Assembly (NCBI RefSeq): GCF_011207455.1
Contig: NZ_CP048877.1
Coordinates: 116,576-180,575, forward strand
Origin: Thermosulfuriphilus ammonigenes
GTDB taxonomy: Bacteria; Desulfobacterota; Thermodesulfobacteria; Thermodesulfobacteriales; ST65
Direction of reading: 5' to 3'
DNA: 64,000 nt
A model generated the notes under the pieces. That model was not told the DNA's origin. It saw only the letters and a list, made by a program, of their open reading frames with translations, and made no database searches. A program made the position numbers and the translations under genes. Of the stretch, positions 1 to 10,200 are shown one piece after another (the stretch's first letter is position 1; every line of letters starts with the position of its first letter).

Positions 1-1
1 C

Positions 2-2665
2 CTTTGTGCCGGTCTTTGTTACGCCATTGTCTATAACTACCTTACTAAGGTGGTGGAAAAGCGTCCCCTTGGTCGGAAGGTCTTTTATCAGGGGGCCACG
101 GCCCTTAATCCTGGTGTAGTGGCCGCCTTTGAGGCTGTGCTGGGGCAAGAAGTGATTGTTCCACCCCATAACGAGGTTACCGGGGCCATCGGGGTGGCCA
201 TATTGGCTATGCGAGAGCGAAACTGGGCGAAGAGTCGTTTTCGGGGGTTTGATCTCTCTAAGGTCTCTTATGAGATCTCCTCTTTTGAATGCCAGGCCTG
301 CCCCAATTGCTGTGAAATCAGGAAGGTCTCCATAGAGGGCCGGCCGCCACTCTTTTATGGAGGGCGGTGCGAAAAGTACGAAACCAAGCGGATCACCAAA
401 CAAGAAGCTATCCCTGATCTGGTAAGCGAGAGGGAGGCCCTCCTTCTCTCTTATCTTGACCAGGACACGGAAGGGAAAGTAATCGGGATTCCTAGGACTC
501 TTTTCTTTTTAGAGTGGCTACCCTTTTTTGCCACCTTGTTTCAGGAGCTGGGATACCGAGTAGTGGTCTCTGGGCCTACCAACAAGCGCCTGGTAGCTCG
601 AGGAATCGAATCCATGGTGAATGAAACCTGTTTCCCTATCAAGGTGGCCCATGGCCACGTGATTGATCTCATCGAACAGGGAATAAAGACCATCTTTTTA
701 CCCCAGATAAGTGATCTTCCTTCAGGTCATCCCCGGCTGCCTTCCGGACATGTCTGTCCCTATTGTCAGAGTCTGGCTTGGACTATCCATGCGGCGGTGG
801 ACTTCAACGCCCACGGAGTTAAGGTTATTCAGCCGGTGCTTCATTTTGGTGATAAAAAGACCCTGGCTGGTGATCTCCGGCAACTGGCCAAAATGCTCAA
901 ATTAAGGCCGGCCAGGGTGGAAAAGGCGGCTCGAAAGGCCTTTGAGGCTCAGAAAGATTTCTGGAACCGTCTGAAGAAAAGGGGCCAGGAGATTCTTAAC
1001 GGTCTTAAAGATGGAGAGAAGGCTATAGTGATTGTTGGGCGGCCTTATAATGCCCTTGACCCCGGATCAAATCTTTATATTCACAAGAAACTTCTTGATC
1101 TGGGAGTCAAAGCCATCCCGATCGACTTTTTGCCTCTTGATGAGATCAACCAAGATTTAGATGAAATTGCCCAGGTCTATTGGCGTTATGGGCAAAAGAT
1201 CCTCTCGGCGGCCGTTTTCTGCCGGGAGCATCCGGCCCTCTTCCCCATCTTCATTACCAACTTTGCCTGTGGTCCAGACTCCTTTATCCTTCATTTCTTC
1301 AAAGATCACCTAGGTGATAAGCCCTTTCTTGAACTGGAAATAGATGAACATTCAGCCGATGCTGGAGTCCTTACCCGCATCGAGGCCTTTTTGGACAGCC
1401 TGGGTGAGGCCCGGACAGGCAAGCGTCCTGAAAAAAGGCCCAGACGTCAGCCCCGACCCACCGATGGCCGGATCCTCTATGTTCCCTATATGTGTGATCA
1501 TTCTCACTCTTTGGCGGCGGCCTTTAGGGCCTGTGGCCTTGAGGCCCAGGTGCTCCCGGTATCCGATGAAGAGGCCCTGCGTCTGGGTCGGGAGTATACT
1601 TCAGGTAAGGAATGTTATCCGGCCGTTCTTACCACCGGTGACATGATAAAAATGACTCGTCAGAAGGAGTTTGATCCTGATCGGGCGGCCTTTTTTATGC
1701 CGTCAGGGACAGGTCCCTGCCGCTTTGGTCAGTATAATCGGCTTCATCGAGCCATCCTGGATGAGTTGGGCTACTCTTCTGTACCCATCTACTCTCCTAA
1801 TCAGAGCTACACCCTTTATGAAGAGATGGGTATGGTGGGTAAGGACTTTACCCGCTTAGCCTGGCAGGGTGTGGTAGCTGTGGATGTCCTGGACAAAATG
1901 CGGCGGGAGATCAGACCGTATGAGACCGCGGCCGGGATGACTGATCAATGCTACCAACATTATTTAGAGCGGATATGCCAGGCCATTGAGAAGCGAGAGG
2001 ATCTGGTGGCTGTACTTATGGAGGCCAGGGAGGCCTTTGAACATATTCCTGCCTCCGGTCGCGGCAAACGGCCCATTGTGGGGATCGTCGGAGAGATCTA
2101 CACCAGGGCCAATGACTTTGCCAATGAAAACATCATTCGGACTTTAGAGGCTTTGGGGGCCGAAGTCTGGACTCCAACCATCTCAGAGTGGATTCTTTAC
2201 GTAAACTTTACGGCCAAACGCCGGGCCAGGAGACATAATCAGTGGCGTCACTACGCCAAACTTCTTATCGAGCACAAGGTGCAGGTAAGTGATGAAAAAC
2301 GATTCGAGCAGGTGGTAGAAGGCCTGGTGCGTTCAGTGCCAGAGCCTGATGCCGCTGAGCTGGTGGAATGGGCCAGTGCCTACGTGAGCCCGGAGTTTGA
2401 GGGAGAGGCCATTTTGTCGGTAGGAAAATCCCTGGATTATATCCTCCGGGGAGTCCACGGTATTGTTAATGTCATTCCTTTTACCTGCATGCCCGGGGCC
2501 ATTGCCGCCGCCCTGCTTAAACGTCTTAAGGAGGAGCATCAAAACATTCCCTGCATTACTCTGGCCTACGATGGTCAGCGGGAGACAACTACTATCACTA
2601 GGTTGGAGGCCTTCATCTACCAGGTAAACCAGTTTCGCGAAAGGCGTCTGAGAGCGGCGGCGTAA
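2..2665 (+). CDS. Acyl-CoA dehydratase activase-type protein (BadF/HgdC ASKHA plus DUF2229), 5' end cut by window
   Basis: The frame is open to the first base of the window, so the N-terminus lies outside; 887 residues are visible. The first 60 or so residues are the end of a BadF/BadG/HgdC ATPase domain (YQGATALNPGVVAAFE). They are followed by a cysteine cluster (CQACPNCCEI) and a long DUF2229-type 2-hydroxyglutaryl-CoA dehydratase region with NETCFPIK and CPYCQSL motifs. Proteins of this build are annotated as CoA-substrate-specific enzyme activases: small relatives drive ATP-dependent electron transfer to 2-hydroxyacyl-CoA dehydratases. The substrate of the large multidomain form is not established. 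The next gene (RNase E/G) begins 2 bases after the stop, so the two are probably cotranscribed. Family assignment is confident, function is not. Confidence 0.85.
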   Translation, partial: LCAGLCYAIVYNYLTKVVEKRPLGRKVFYQGATALNPGVVAAFEAVLGQEVIVPPHNEVTGAIGVAILAMRERNWAKSRFRGFDLSKVSYEISSFECQACPNCCEIRKVSIEGRPPLFYGGRCEKYETKRITKQEAIPDLVSEREALLLSYLDQDTEGKVIGIPRTLFFLEWLPFFATLFQELGYRVVVSGPTNKRLVARGIESMVNETCFPIKVAHGHVIDLIEQGIKTIFLPQISDLPSGHPRLPSGHVCPYCQSLAWTIHAAVDFNAHGVKVIQPVLHFGDKKTLAGDLRQLAKMLKLRPARVEKAARKAFEAQKDFWNRLKKRGQEILNGLKDGEKAIVIVGRPYNALDPGSNLYIHKKLLDLGVKAIPIDFLPLDEINQDLDEIAQVYWRYGQKILSAAVFCREHPALFPIFITNFACGPDSFILHFFKDHLGDKPFLELEIDEHSADAGVLTRIEAFLDSLGEARTGKRPEKRPRRQPRPTDGRILYVPYMCDHSHSLAAAFRACGLEAQVLPVSDEEALRLGREYTSGKECYPAVLTTGDMIKMTRQKEFDPDRAAFFMPSGTGPCRFGQYNRLHRAILDELGYSSVPIYSPNQSYTLYEEMGMVGKDFTRLAWQGVVAVDVLDKMRREIRPYETAAGMTDQCYQHYLERICQAIEKREDLVAVLMEAREAFEHIPASGRGKRPIVGIVGEIYTRANDFANENIIRTLEALGAEVWTPTISEWILYVNFTAKRRARRHNQWRHYAKLLIEHKVQVSDEKRFEQVVEGLVRSVPEPDAAELVEWASAYVSPEFEGEAILSVGKSLDYILRGVHGIVNVIPFTCMPGAIAAALLKRLKEEHQNIPCITLAYDGQRETTTITRLEAFIYQVNQFRERRLRAAA

Positions 2666-2667
2666 TC

Positions 2668-4173
2668 ATGGCCAAGGAGGGCCGTCGAAGTAAGCCCAAG
2701 AAGGTTGTCCTCATTAATGCCGACCAACCGGAGGAGATCCGGGTGGCCCTGGTGGAGGACGGCCGTCTGGAGGCCTTTGATCTGGAAACAATAGTCCGGG
2801 AACATACCCGGGGCAACATCTACAAGGGCCGGATTGTTAATATCGAGCCCAGCCTTCAGGCCGTTTTTGTGGATATTGGTAGCCGACGAAATGCCTATCT
2901 GTCTTTTGATGAGATTCACCCTGAGTACTACGGTTATGCGGCGGTAAATAAGGGGGGACGCAGTCGCCTCTCAGAATTTCTGGAAGTAGGCCAGGAGATT
3001 CTGGTTCAGATAGTTAAGGAAGAGACACCTACCAAGGGGGCCAATGTAACCACTTATCTGGCCATACCCGGACGTTATACCGTACTTATGCCCGGAAATT
3101 CGGCCACCGGGGTCTCTCGTAAAATTGAAGACGAGGCTGAAAGGAAAAGACTAAAAGAGATTATTCTCTCCTTTGATCTTCCAGAGGGAGTAGGGGCAGT
3201 AGTCCGGACAGCCAGTGCCGGGGTGCCAAAGAGAGAGATACATAAAGATCTCCGTTATCTTCTACGGCTTTGGCGAGAGATTAAACGTCGGGCGGCCACC
3301 ATGGAGCCCCCGGCGCTTCTTTACAAGGATCAAGACGTTATCATTCGCTTTCTGCGAGATTATCTGACCGCTGATGTAAGCGAGATCCTGGTGGATAGCA
3401 AAGAGGCCTACAAAAAGGTCAAGGACTTTCTCAAAATAATCTCTCCTCGTCAGAGCAAGGTGGTGCGTCTCTTTCGCAAAAGGCAGCCCATTTTCAGCCT
3501 CTACGGACTTGAAGAGCAAATCGAAAGTATTTACCAGCCTAAAGTAGAGCTTCCCTCCGGAGGCACCCTAATCATTGAACCTACAGAGGCCCTGGTGGCC
3601 ATTGATGTCAATTCAGGCAAAAACATCCAGGGTGAAAATCTGGAGGAGGTATCCTTTAAGACCAATCTGGAAGCGGCCGGGGAGATTGCCCGCCAGTTAC
3701 GGCTTCGAGATCTGGGGGGGTTAATTGTCATTGATTTCATCGATATGAAGAACCCTCGCCATCGTCGAGAAGTGGAGAAACATCTGCGAGAGAGCCTCAA
3801 AAAAGATCGGGCCAAGGTGGATATGACCAGGATCTCCAAGTTTGGAGTCTTGGAACTGGCTCGACAAAAGCTTAAGGCCCCCATTGTCTGGGGAAGCCAC
3901 CGTCTGTGCCCATATTGTCGAGGTGAGGGAATGATTCGGACTGTGGAAACCCTGGCCCTTTCTCATCTACGGCGATTGCGGGCCAAAATGGCCAGCAGTG
4001 GTCCGGCCCTGTTCCGTCTGACCGTTCCTTCTGAGGTCGCCTTTTACCTTCTTAACCGCAAAAGGAAAGAACTTCTTGAGTTAGAAGAAGAATACCAGGG
4101 CCACATTGAGATAGAGGCCTCAAAGGAGATGTTCCCTGAAGATGGAAAAATAGATACCTTTCCCCTGACCTGA
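2668..4173 (+). CDS. rng: Ribonuclease E/G family endoribonuclease
   Basis: 501 residues, about the length of RNase G (489 in E. coli) rather than RNase E, with no long C-terminal scaffold. An S1-like RNA-binding region is seen at about residues 40-130 (GNIYKGRIVNIEPSLQAVFV). The catalytic DNase I-like part has the two metal-binding aspartates in AIDVNSGK and IVIDFIDM, and the zinc-link appears as CPYCRGEG. It cleaves single-stranded A/U-rich RNA in rRNA maturation and mRNA turnover in the cytoplasm. ATG lies 2 bases after the upstream stop with no clear ribosome-binding site, which suggests translational coupling. Its stop abuts, with no gap, the stop of the facing LOG-family gene. Confidence 0.92.
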   Translation: MAKEGRRSKPKKVVLINADQPEEIRVALVEDGRLEAFDLETIVREHTRGNIYKGRIVNIEPSLQAVFVDIGSRRNAYLSFDEIHPEYYGYAAVNKGGRSRLSEFLEVGQEILVQIVKEETPTKGANVTTYLAIPGRYTVLMPGNSATGVSRKIEDEAERKRLKEIILSFDLPEGVGAVVRTASAGVPKREIHKDLRYLLRLWREIKRRAATMEPPALLYKDQDVIIRFLRDYLTADVSEILVDSKEAYKKVKDFLKIISPRQSKVVRLFRKRQPIFSLYGLEEQIESIYQPKVELPSGGTLIIEPTEALVAIDVNSGKNIQGENLEEVSFKTNLEAAGEIARQLRLRDLGGLIVIDFIDMKNPRHRREVEKHLRESLKKDRAKVDMTRISKFGVLELARQKLKAPIVWGSHRLCPYCRGEGMIRTVETLALSHLRRLRAKMASSGPALFRLTVPSEVAFYLLNRKRKELLELEEEYQGHIEIEASKEMFPEDGKIDTFPLT

Positions 4174-4875
4174 TTATCCCCAGACCTTTTGTCGTAGATA
4201 GTGTTCTGTCTTAAGGATGGCCCGATCCTTTATGAAACGGACAATCTCCGTGGGGTCATCAAGGAGTTGGACGATGTCCATATCTTCTGGAGAAATCATT
4301 CCTTCCTCAAGCACCCTCTTTTTCAACCACTCAAAGAGACCAGCCCAATAGTCACTGCCAACGATGACTACTGGAACGGGTCTGATCTTATGGGTTTGAA
4401 CCAAAGTGACCGCCTCAAAGAGTTCGTCCATAGTACCAAAGCCACCAGGGAAACAGACAAAGGCCACGGCGTACTTGACCATCATCACCTTGCGGACAAA
4501 GAAATAGCGAAACTCCAGTTTGACGTTGGAGTAAGGATTGGGCTGTTGTTCCATGGGGAGCTTGATGTTAAGGCCTATACTATTGCCCCCAGCCTCAGCT
4601 GCGCCCTTGTTGGCGGCCTCCATGATTCCAGGGCCACCGCCGGTAAGGACAGAAAACCCCTCTTTTACCAGAAGGCGCGCTACTTCCTCGGCCTTTTGAT
4701 AATAAGGATGGTCGGGTTTTACCCTGGTAGATCCAAAAAGGGTTACGGCGGGATAGTAATGGGGCAGGACCTCAAAGCCATCTACAAACTCGGCAATAAT
4801 CCGAAAAAGACGCCAGCACTCCCGAGCGTGAAGTCCATTTAGGACATATTGATTGAGACGATCTTCTTCAGACAT
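4174..4875 (-). CDS. LOG-family (TIGR00730) nucleotide phosphoribohydrolase-like Rossmann protein
   Basis: 233 residues. The family signature PGGFGTMDELFEA (PGGxGTxxE) is present, with an upstream SVLTGGGPGIMEAANKGA loop that binds the nucleotide phosphate. Relatives (LOG, YgdH/PpnN-like) hydrolyse the N-glycosidic bond of nucleoside 5'-monophosphates, releasing ribose 5-phosphate; plant enzymes activate cytokinins, whereas the bacterial role is mostly purine monophosphate turnover. The ATG is preceded by a strong GAGGAGG site. It overlaps the end of recO by 8 bases and is the last gene of the mfd operon. The substrate is not deducible here. Confidence 0.88.
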   Translation of the reverse strand: MSEEDRLNQYVLNGLHARECWRLFRIIAEFVDGFEVLPHYYPAVTLFGSTRVKPDHPYYQKAEEVARLLVKEGFSVLTGGGPGIMEAANKGAAEAGGNSIGLNIKLPMEQQPNPYSNVKLEFRYFFVRKVMMVKYAVAFVCFPGGFGTMDELFEAVTLVQTHKIRPVPVVIVGSDYWAGLFEWLKKRVLEEGMISPEDMDIVQLLDDPTEIVRFIKDRAILKTEHYLRQKVWG

Positions 4876-5659
4876 TGTTCCTCCTCAATCCAGGTTCTCC
4901 ATCGGAGGTTATATATTCTTCTTCGCACAGATCCTTATAGACCTTAAAGGCCACCGGACGCTCTCCCAAGATCCTAAAAAGCATGGTCTCAAGCAGCCGC
5001 TCTCCGTGCCTGAGGAGGCGGAAATCTATATTTAATGCCTCAATAGGCCAGAGGGAAGCCCGGGCTAGATCCCGAAGATATTTGAGAAGGGGCCAGGGTA
5101 GGGAGTGGGCCCCTCCCTGATAACATCGAAGACAGATAAGGCCACCGTCTTCAGGGCTAAAGTAGGCCTGCTTACCCTCTACTCTTTTTTGGCAACGCCG
5201 GCAGCCCCAAAGCTCTGGTCCGAACCCGGCCACTATAAGCGTCCGGAGCAGAAAAAAAAGATGGAGTCTTTCCGGAGCAAGCCCCCGATTAAGACCAGAG
5301 AGAACCAGAGCCAGAAGATCAAATAGCTCCGGCTCCTTCAGGCCTGGTTTTAAAAGCCTTTCGGTGACTTCCAGCCACAAGGAGGCCAGAGCAAAGGACC
5401 GCCAACTCTGGCGGATACCGGGGAAGGGATCAAGAAGATCGGCGGCCTCAAGGAGAGGCAGGCTCCCTCGACCACGTCTGATAACGGCCCGAATTAACCC
5501 CGGGCTCTCTAGAGTATTGACAAAACGTTTTTGGCTCCTTTTGGCCCCTTTCGCTATAACGGTTACCTTGCCTAAACTGCGACTAAAGAGGGTGATTATT
5601 CGATCACTTTCTCCGAAATCACTACCACTTAAAACCAAAGATCTAGTTATTCGATGCAT
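4868..5659 (-). CDS. recO: DNA repair protein RecO
   Basis: 263 residues from the ATG at 5659. The N-terminal OB-fold begins with the typical HRITRSLVLSGSDFGESDRI and continues with LGKVTVIAKGAKR. A zinc motif (CRRCQ ... CLRC) sits in the C-terminal part. RecO loads RecA onto SSB-coated single strands with RecR in the RecF pathway. A longer frame starts with TTG at 5686, but the RecO alignment begins at the ATG, so I prefer 5659. That start lies 17 bases inside the end of the RodZ-like gene, indicating coupling in the mfd operon. Confidence 0.9.
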   Translation of the reverse strand: MHRITRSLVLSGSDFGESDRIITLFSRSLGKVTVIAKGAKRSQKRFVNTLESPGLIRAVIRRGRGSLPLLEAADLLDPFPGIRQSWRSFALASLWLEVTERLLKPGLKEPELFDLLALVLSGLNRGLAPERLHLFFLLRTLIVAGFGPELWGCRRCQKRVEGKQAYFSPEDGGLICLRCYQGGAHSLPWPLLKYLRDLARASLWPIEALNIDFRLLRHGERLLETMLFRILGERPVAFKVYKDLCEEEYITSDGEPGLRRNNV

Positions 5660-6275
5660 GAGGGATCTGACATCTAGGACCACCAAAGCCCTCGGGGGCG
5701 CAAATCTGATTGTGAGGCCCTAAATTCTGAATAAGAGGGAGAACAGTGGTGGGGAGTGTGAATTCCTCCTCCGGCGGAAGTTCAGGAGGTGAAGGAGATA
5801 TCAGAAGATCGGCTTTATCGTTTAACCTTTGAGGAATTTGAGAACTAGTGGCCTCAGGGACGATAGGAGACATCTTTTTGGTCTGCCAGAGCCGAAAACC
5901 AAGGACAAAGGCAACAACGATAACTACCAGGATGACTACAAGCCAGAGCCATTTTTTGGATCTGGACCCTAGGGAGACCTTTTCTTCATCTCCTGAGATT
6001 TGGACAACGTATTCGTCATCTTCCTCCTCTTTGGGAGGGTTGGCCAAGGTCTCATAACGAAGAATGACTTCGTTGGGATCAAGGCCAATTACCTGGGCAT
6101 AATTGCGGATAAAACCCCGGACAAAGACCTGAGCCGGTAGCTTACCCCAATCCTCAGCCTCAATTGCTGCCAGAATGGAGACCGAAATTTTGGTCTCTTC
6201 AGCAATGGTCTCAAGGCTTATGCCCCGCAGCTCCCTTTCTCGTTTTAGATATTCACCAAAAGTCTCTTTGGCCAT
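5643..6275 (-). CDS. RodZ-like helix-turn-helix membrane protein
   Basis: 210 residues. Residues 1-75 form the HTH_25/RodZ-type cytoplasmic helix-turn-helix (FGEYLKRERELRGISLETIA ... FVRGFIRNYAQVIGLDP). One membrane span lies at about residues 108-130 (WLWLVVILVVIVVAFVLGF), and the tail is short and proline-rich. In rod-shaped bacteria RodZ links MreB to the wall-synthesis complex. Here the periplasmic domain is much shorter than usual (about 80 residues, no clear DUF4115), so the role in shape is only inferred. Its start shares one base with the SurA-like stop (TGATG), and it overlaps recO. Confidence 0.8.
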   Translation of the reverse strand: MAKETFGEYLKRERELRGISLETIAEETKISVSILAAIEAEDWGKLPAQVFVRGFIRNYAQVIGLDPNEVILRYETLANPPKEEEDDEYVVQISGDEEKVSLGSRSKKWLWLVVILVVIVVAFVLGFRLWQTKKMSPIVPEATSSQIPQRLNDKADLLISPSPPELPPEEEFTLPTTVLPLIQNLGPHNQICAPEGFGGPRCQIPHASNN

Positions 6276-7255
6276 CAGAGGAGAACCTCGATATAAGATT
6301 GACTTCGTAGCTCTTTAAGCCATTGTTTGAAACGCTGGTCAACCTTTTCCTGATAAAGTTTTCGCCTGATTTCATCCTTGACGGCAGAAAGGGGCTTCTT
6401 GACCTCCTCATCTAAGGCCTTAAGCCGAATGATCTGGATAATTCCGGGGCCCTTTATAATTCCGGAGTATTCTCCCGGAGTGAGGGTTTTGACCACTTCT
6501 CGGACCTCAGGGGAGAGATCCTTGAGGTCAAAGTAACCCAGATCTCCTCCGTCTTTGGCCGTGGGGAGTTCAGAGTAGCGACGAGCCACCTCGGCGAAGG
6601 GAACCCCCTTTTCTAGTTCTTTCAAGGCTGCCTGGGCCTTGGCCATTTTTTTCTTTTCCTCCGAAGGATTCCGGACCAAAAAGCCTATTTGTTGAAGAAA
6701 AAAGCGTTTATGTCCGCTAACGTAATGTTTTTTCCAGTATTCTTTAATCTCTTCATCGGTGACTACAATTCGCCCCTTTACTTGAACATTAACCAACTTG
6801 AGACGGAGAAGCTGATCGGCCAAGCGTTGGCGATACTCCTGAGGATCAATTCCTTGGGCCTTAAGGCGTTCTTGAAATTCGGAAAGAGTTAAACCGTTTT
6901 CTCGGGCCATGTTCTCCATGGCTGATTCAATCTCGGCCGGGGTTACCTTAATCCCTAGACGTTTGGCCTCTTCTCGAGTCAGCTCCTCATCTATGAGTTG
7001 CTGGAGAACCTGATGGCGGATCCTTTCTAACAAAGCTTCCCTTTCAGTTGGGTCAATGCTCCGGGAGAGAAACTTTTGGTAGTAGGGTGCGGCAGCCTGG
7101 TCAAGCTCTGAGAGGGTGATAACCTGATCATTAACCACAGCCACCACCCGGTCCACCACTTTGGCCGAAGAAGGAAATGGCCACAGGAGAACGATCCACA
7201 GCCACCAAGTGCTAAATATGATCCTCTGATGCCACATTCTTTTAATGCCTAACAT
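6275..7255 (-). CDS. SurA-like periplasmic peptidyl-prolyl isomerase/chaperone
   Basis: 326 residues. A hydrophobic N-terminus (FSTWWLWIVLLWPFPSSA) is a likely signal peptide. A SurA N-terminal chaperone domain follows (VVDRVVAVVNDQVITLSELD), then a single parvulin-type rotamase domain at about residues 180-280 (FAEVARRYSELPTAKDGGDL, GIIQIIRL). It would assist outer-membrane protein folding in the periplasm. E. coli SurA has two rotamase domains; here there is one. The longest frame starts with GTG at 7261, but an ATG at 7255 has GAGG five bases upstream and is preferred. It follows mfd, whose stop is at 7258-7260. Confidence 0.85.
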   Translation of the reverse strand: MLGIKRMWHQRIIFSTWWLWIVLLWPFPSSAKVVDRVVAVVNDQVITLSELDQAAAPYYQKFLSRSIDPTEREALLERIRHQVLQQLIDEELTREEAKRLGIKVTPAEIESAMENMARENGLTLSEFQERLKAQGIDPQEYRQRLADQLLRLKLVNVQVKGRIVVTDEEIKEYWKKHYVSGHKRFFLQQIGFLVRNPSEEKKKMAKAQAALKELEKGVPFAEVARRYSELPTAKDGGDLGYFDLKDLSPEVREVVKTLTPGEYSGIIKGPGIIQIIRLKALDEEVKKPLSAVKDEIRRKLYQEKVDQRFKQWLKELRSQSYIEVLL

Positions 7256-7257
7256 TT

Positions 7258-10200
7258 TCACCTCTTTTGCTCAAGTTCTTGAAGAATAGAAAGTGTTTCT
7301 TCAAAGATTTTATCTCCTTTTAGACGGACAAAGAGCCGGCCTTCAGGGGTGAGTTTGACGCCCTTTCGCTTTTGACTAAGGGCCAAAATCCGATCCGGAT
7401 CAAGGCGGGTCTCTTCATCTACAGATAAGACCACCTGGTGATCGGCCCGGTCAAGCCTTTTGATCTTAAGGGCTTTGAGGAGAAGTTTTAGCCTCTGAAG
7501 TCGAAAAAGGTTTTCAACCTCCTGAGGCAGTGGTCCATAGCGATCTAGCAACTCTTCTTTCAGATGAGAGATCCCCTCCTCATCCCGACAAAGGGCCAGG
7601 CGGCGGTAGAGAAGAAGGCGTTGATCCACGTCCGGAACATAGCTCTGGGGAATGAAGGCCGGCAGTCGAAAGTTTACCTCTGGTTCAAAATCCTCTTCCG
7701 GGGCCTCTCCTTTGAGTTCCTCAATGGTTTTTTGAAGGATTTCCAGATAGAGATCGTAACCCACGGCAGCGATGTGGCCGGATTGAGAGGTGCCTAAAAG
7801 GTTCCCGCCTCCTCGGATTTGAAGGTCGGAGAGGGCCAGTTTAAAGCCTGCCCCCAACTGACTAAAATCCATAAGGGCTCGCAGTCTTTTCCGGGCATCT
7901 TCGGAAAGATCGCTAAGAGAGGGAACCAGGAGATAGCAGTAGGCCTGCTCCTCCGCCCGGCCTACCCGACCGCGAAGCTGATATATTTCAGCTAAACCTA
8001 AACGATCGGCCCGATTAATAATGATGGTATTGGCACTGGGAATATCTAGACCACTCTCAATAATGGTGGTGGAGACCAGAACATCTATTTCGTGCCGGAG
8101 GAAGCGGATCATGATCCGTTCAAGTTCCTCCGGTGGCATCTGACCGTGGGCAACCTCTATTCTGGCCTCCGGAACTAGACGTCGCAGATATTCAGCCAGG
8201 GAGTGAATTCCCTTTACTCGGTTGTGAACAAAAAAGACCTGCCCCCCTCGTCTCAACTCTCGCCTTATGGCCTCTCGAACTATGGCTTCCTCAAACTTGG
8301 CAATGTAGGTCTTGATGGGAAGCCTTCCCTCGGGAGGGGTGTTGATGACAGAAAGATCACGGACCCCCAGAAGAGAGAGCTGAAGGGTCCGGGGAATGGG
8401 AGTGGCCGTCAGGGTCAGGACATCCACGGTGCTCTTGAGTTTTTTGAGACGTTCTTTATGTCGGACACCAAAACGGTGTTCTTCGTCAATGATAAGCAGT
8501 CCCAAGTTCTTAAAGCCCACATCGGCTTGAAGCAATCTGTGGGTCCCGATGACTACATCTATTTGGCCACTTTTGAGCTCAGCGATGATCTTGCGCTGTT
8601 CTTTGGGACTTTTGAGGCGAGACAAGCCAGCCACCCGGACCCCAAAGGGAGAAAGTCTTGAGGAGAAAGTTCGCAGATGCTGTTCGGCCAAAAGGGTGGT
8701 GGGTACCAAGACCGCTACTTGGCGGCCGTCGGAGACGGCCAGCATGGTTGCCCTCAGGGCGACTTCGGTCTTGCCGTAGCCGACATCGCCACAGACGAGA
8801 CGATCCATGGGACGTTCGCTTTGCATATCTGCCAGCACTTCCTCGATGGCCGCTGCTTGGTCAGGTGTTTCTTCATAGGGGAAGGCTGCTTCAAACTCCT
8901 GGAAAAGGGCCGAGGGTGGCGCAAAGGCGTGTCCTCGTCGGACCTTCCGGGCGGCATATAGTTCCAAGAGTTCTTGAGCCACTTCGGCGATGGCCCGGGC
9001 CACCTTCTTTTTGGTTGTCTGCCAGCTTTTGCCCCCAAGCCGATCAACCCTGGGTTCATGTCCCTCGATTCCGATGTATTTTTGGACCAGAGAAAGACGA
9101 TCCACCGGAAGGTAGAGTTTGTCGCCGTCTTTATAAGAAAGCAGCAGAAACTCACCTGGAATTCCCTGAAGATCAAGCTGAACAAGCCCTTCATACCGGC
9201 CAATACCGTGATCGCGATGGACTATGTAATCCCCGGGACGGAGTTCTTCCAATTTGAGCTCTTCAAGGAGCCTCTCGCGCCCCCGGCCTCGAGGCTGGAG
9301 TCGATGTCTTGTCCCTAAAAGTTCCTCCTCGGAGATCACCCATAAGGCTAACTCTGGCCAGTAGAAACCACTTCCTAGGGAGCCAATGACTATCTCAACC
9401 CGGCTCTGGGCTTTAAGCTTTAAGGGGGCCGAGCAGATGGGTATGGAAACTCCCTCAAGGGGACCGGTTTCTAATAGATTTTTAAGCCTTTCGGCCGTCC
9501 GTTGGCTGGGTGAGGCCAGGATCACCGAGTCTCCCTCATCAAGGACACGGGCGACCTCCTCTCGTAAGATTTCAAGGGCCTGGTGGGGACGGGCCTTAAT
9601 TTTAAGGGCCAGATCAGAGCTGTCTTTTATGTCAAGTTCGAGATCTTCATTTCCTTCAGCTAATGAAGGAAGTTCAAGAAAGGCCCTGGCCTTGATCTCC
9701 CGCCAAAACTCTTCCGGGCTAAGAAAACTCTCGAAGGCCTCAACCAGAAGTCTCTCTTTAGCCCTTTCAAAAAAACCCCTTATCCTTTCAGCCTCGTCTT
9801 TTACCGCTCCCTCAATAGCCGCTGGCTCCACCAAGACAATGGCGGCTTCTTCTGGCAGATAGTCAAAAAGGCTCTGAGGATGCGGATAAAGCAAAGGAAG
9901 ATAGTGTTCTGGAGTCTCAAGGAGTCTTTGGGCGGAAAGGTTTTCAAGAAGGGTGTAGATCATCTGCCCAGGGGCAGAGAACTTCTCGGCCCGGGAAATT
10001 ATCCTTTTTTTGGCCCCTTCAATAACCTCAGAGGAGCAAAAAAGCTCTGAGGCCGGCAGAATAGTGGCCTCTTCAAGGTGTTCTAAGGATCTTTGGGAGA
10101 CCGGATCAAAAACTCTGATTGACTCCAGGGTGTCTCCCCAAAAGTCTAATCTCAATGGTTCTGTGTAGAGGGGAGGGAATAGATCTACCAAGGCCCCCCT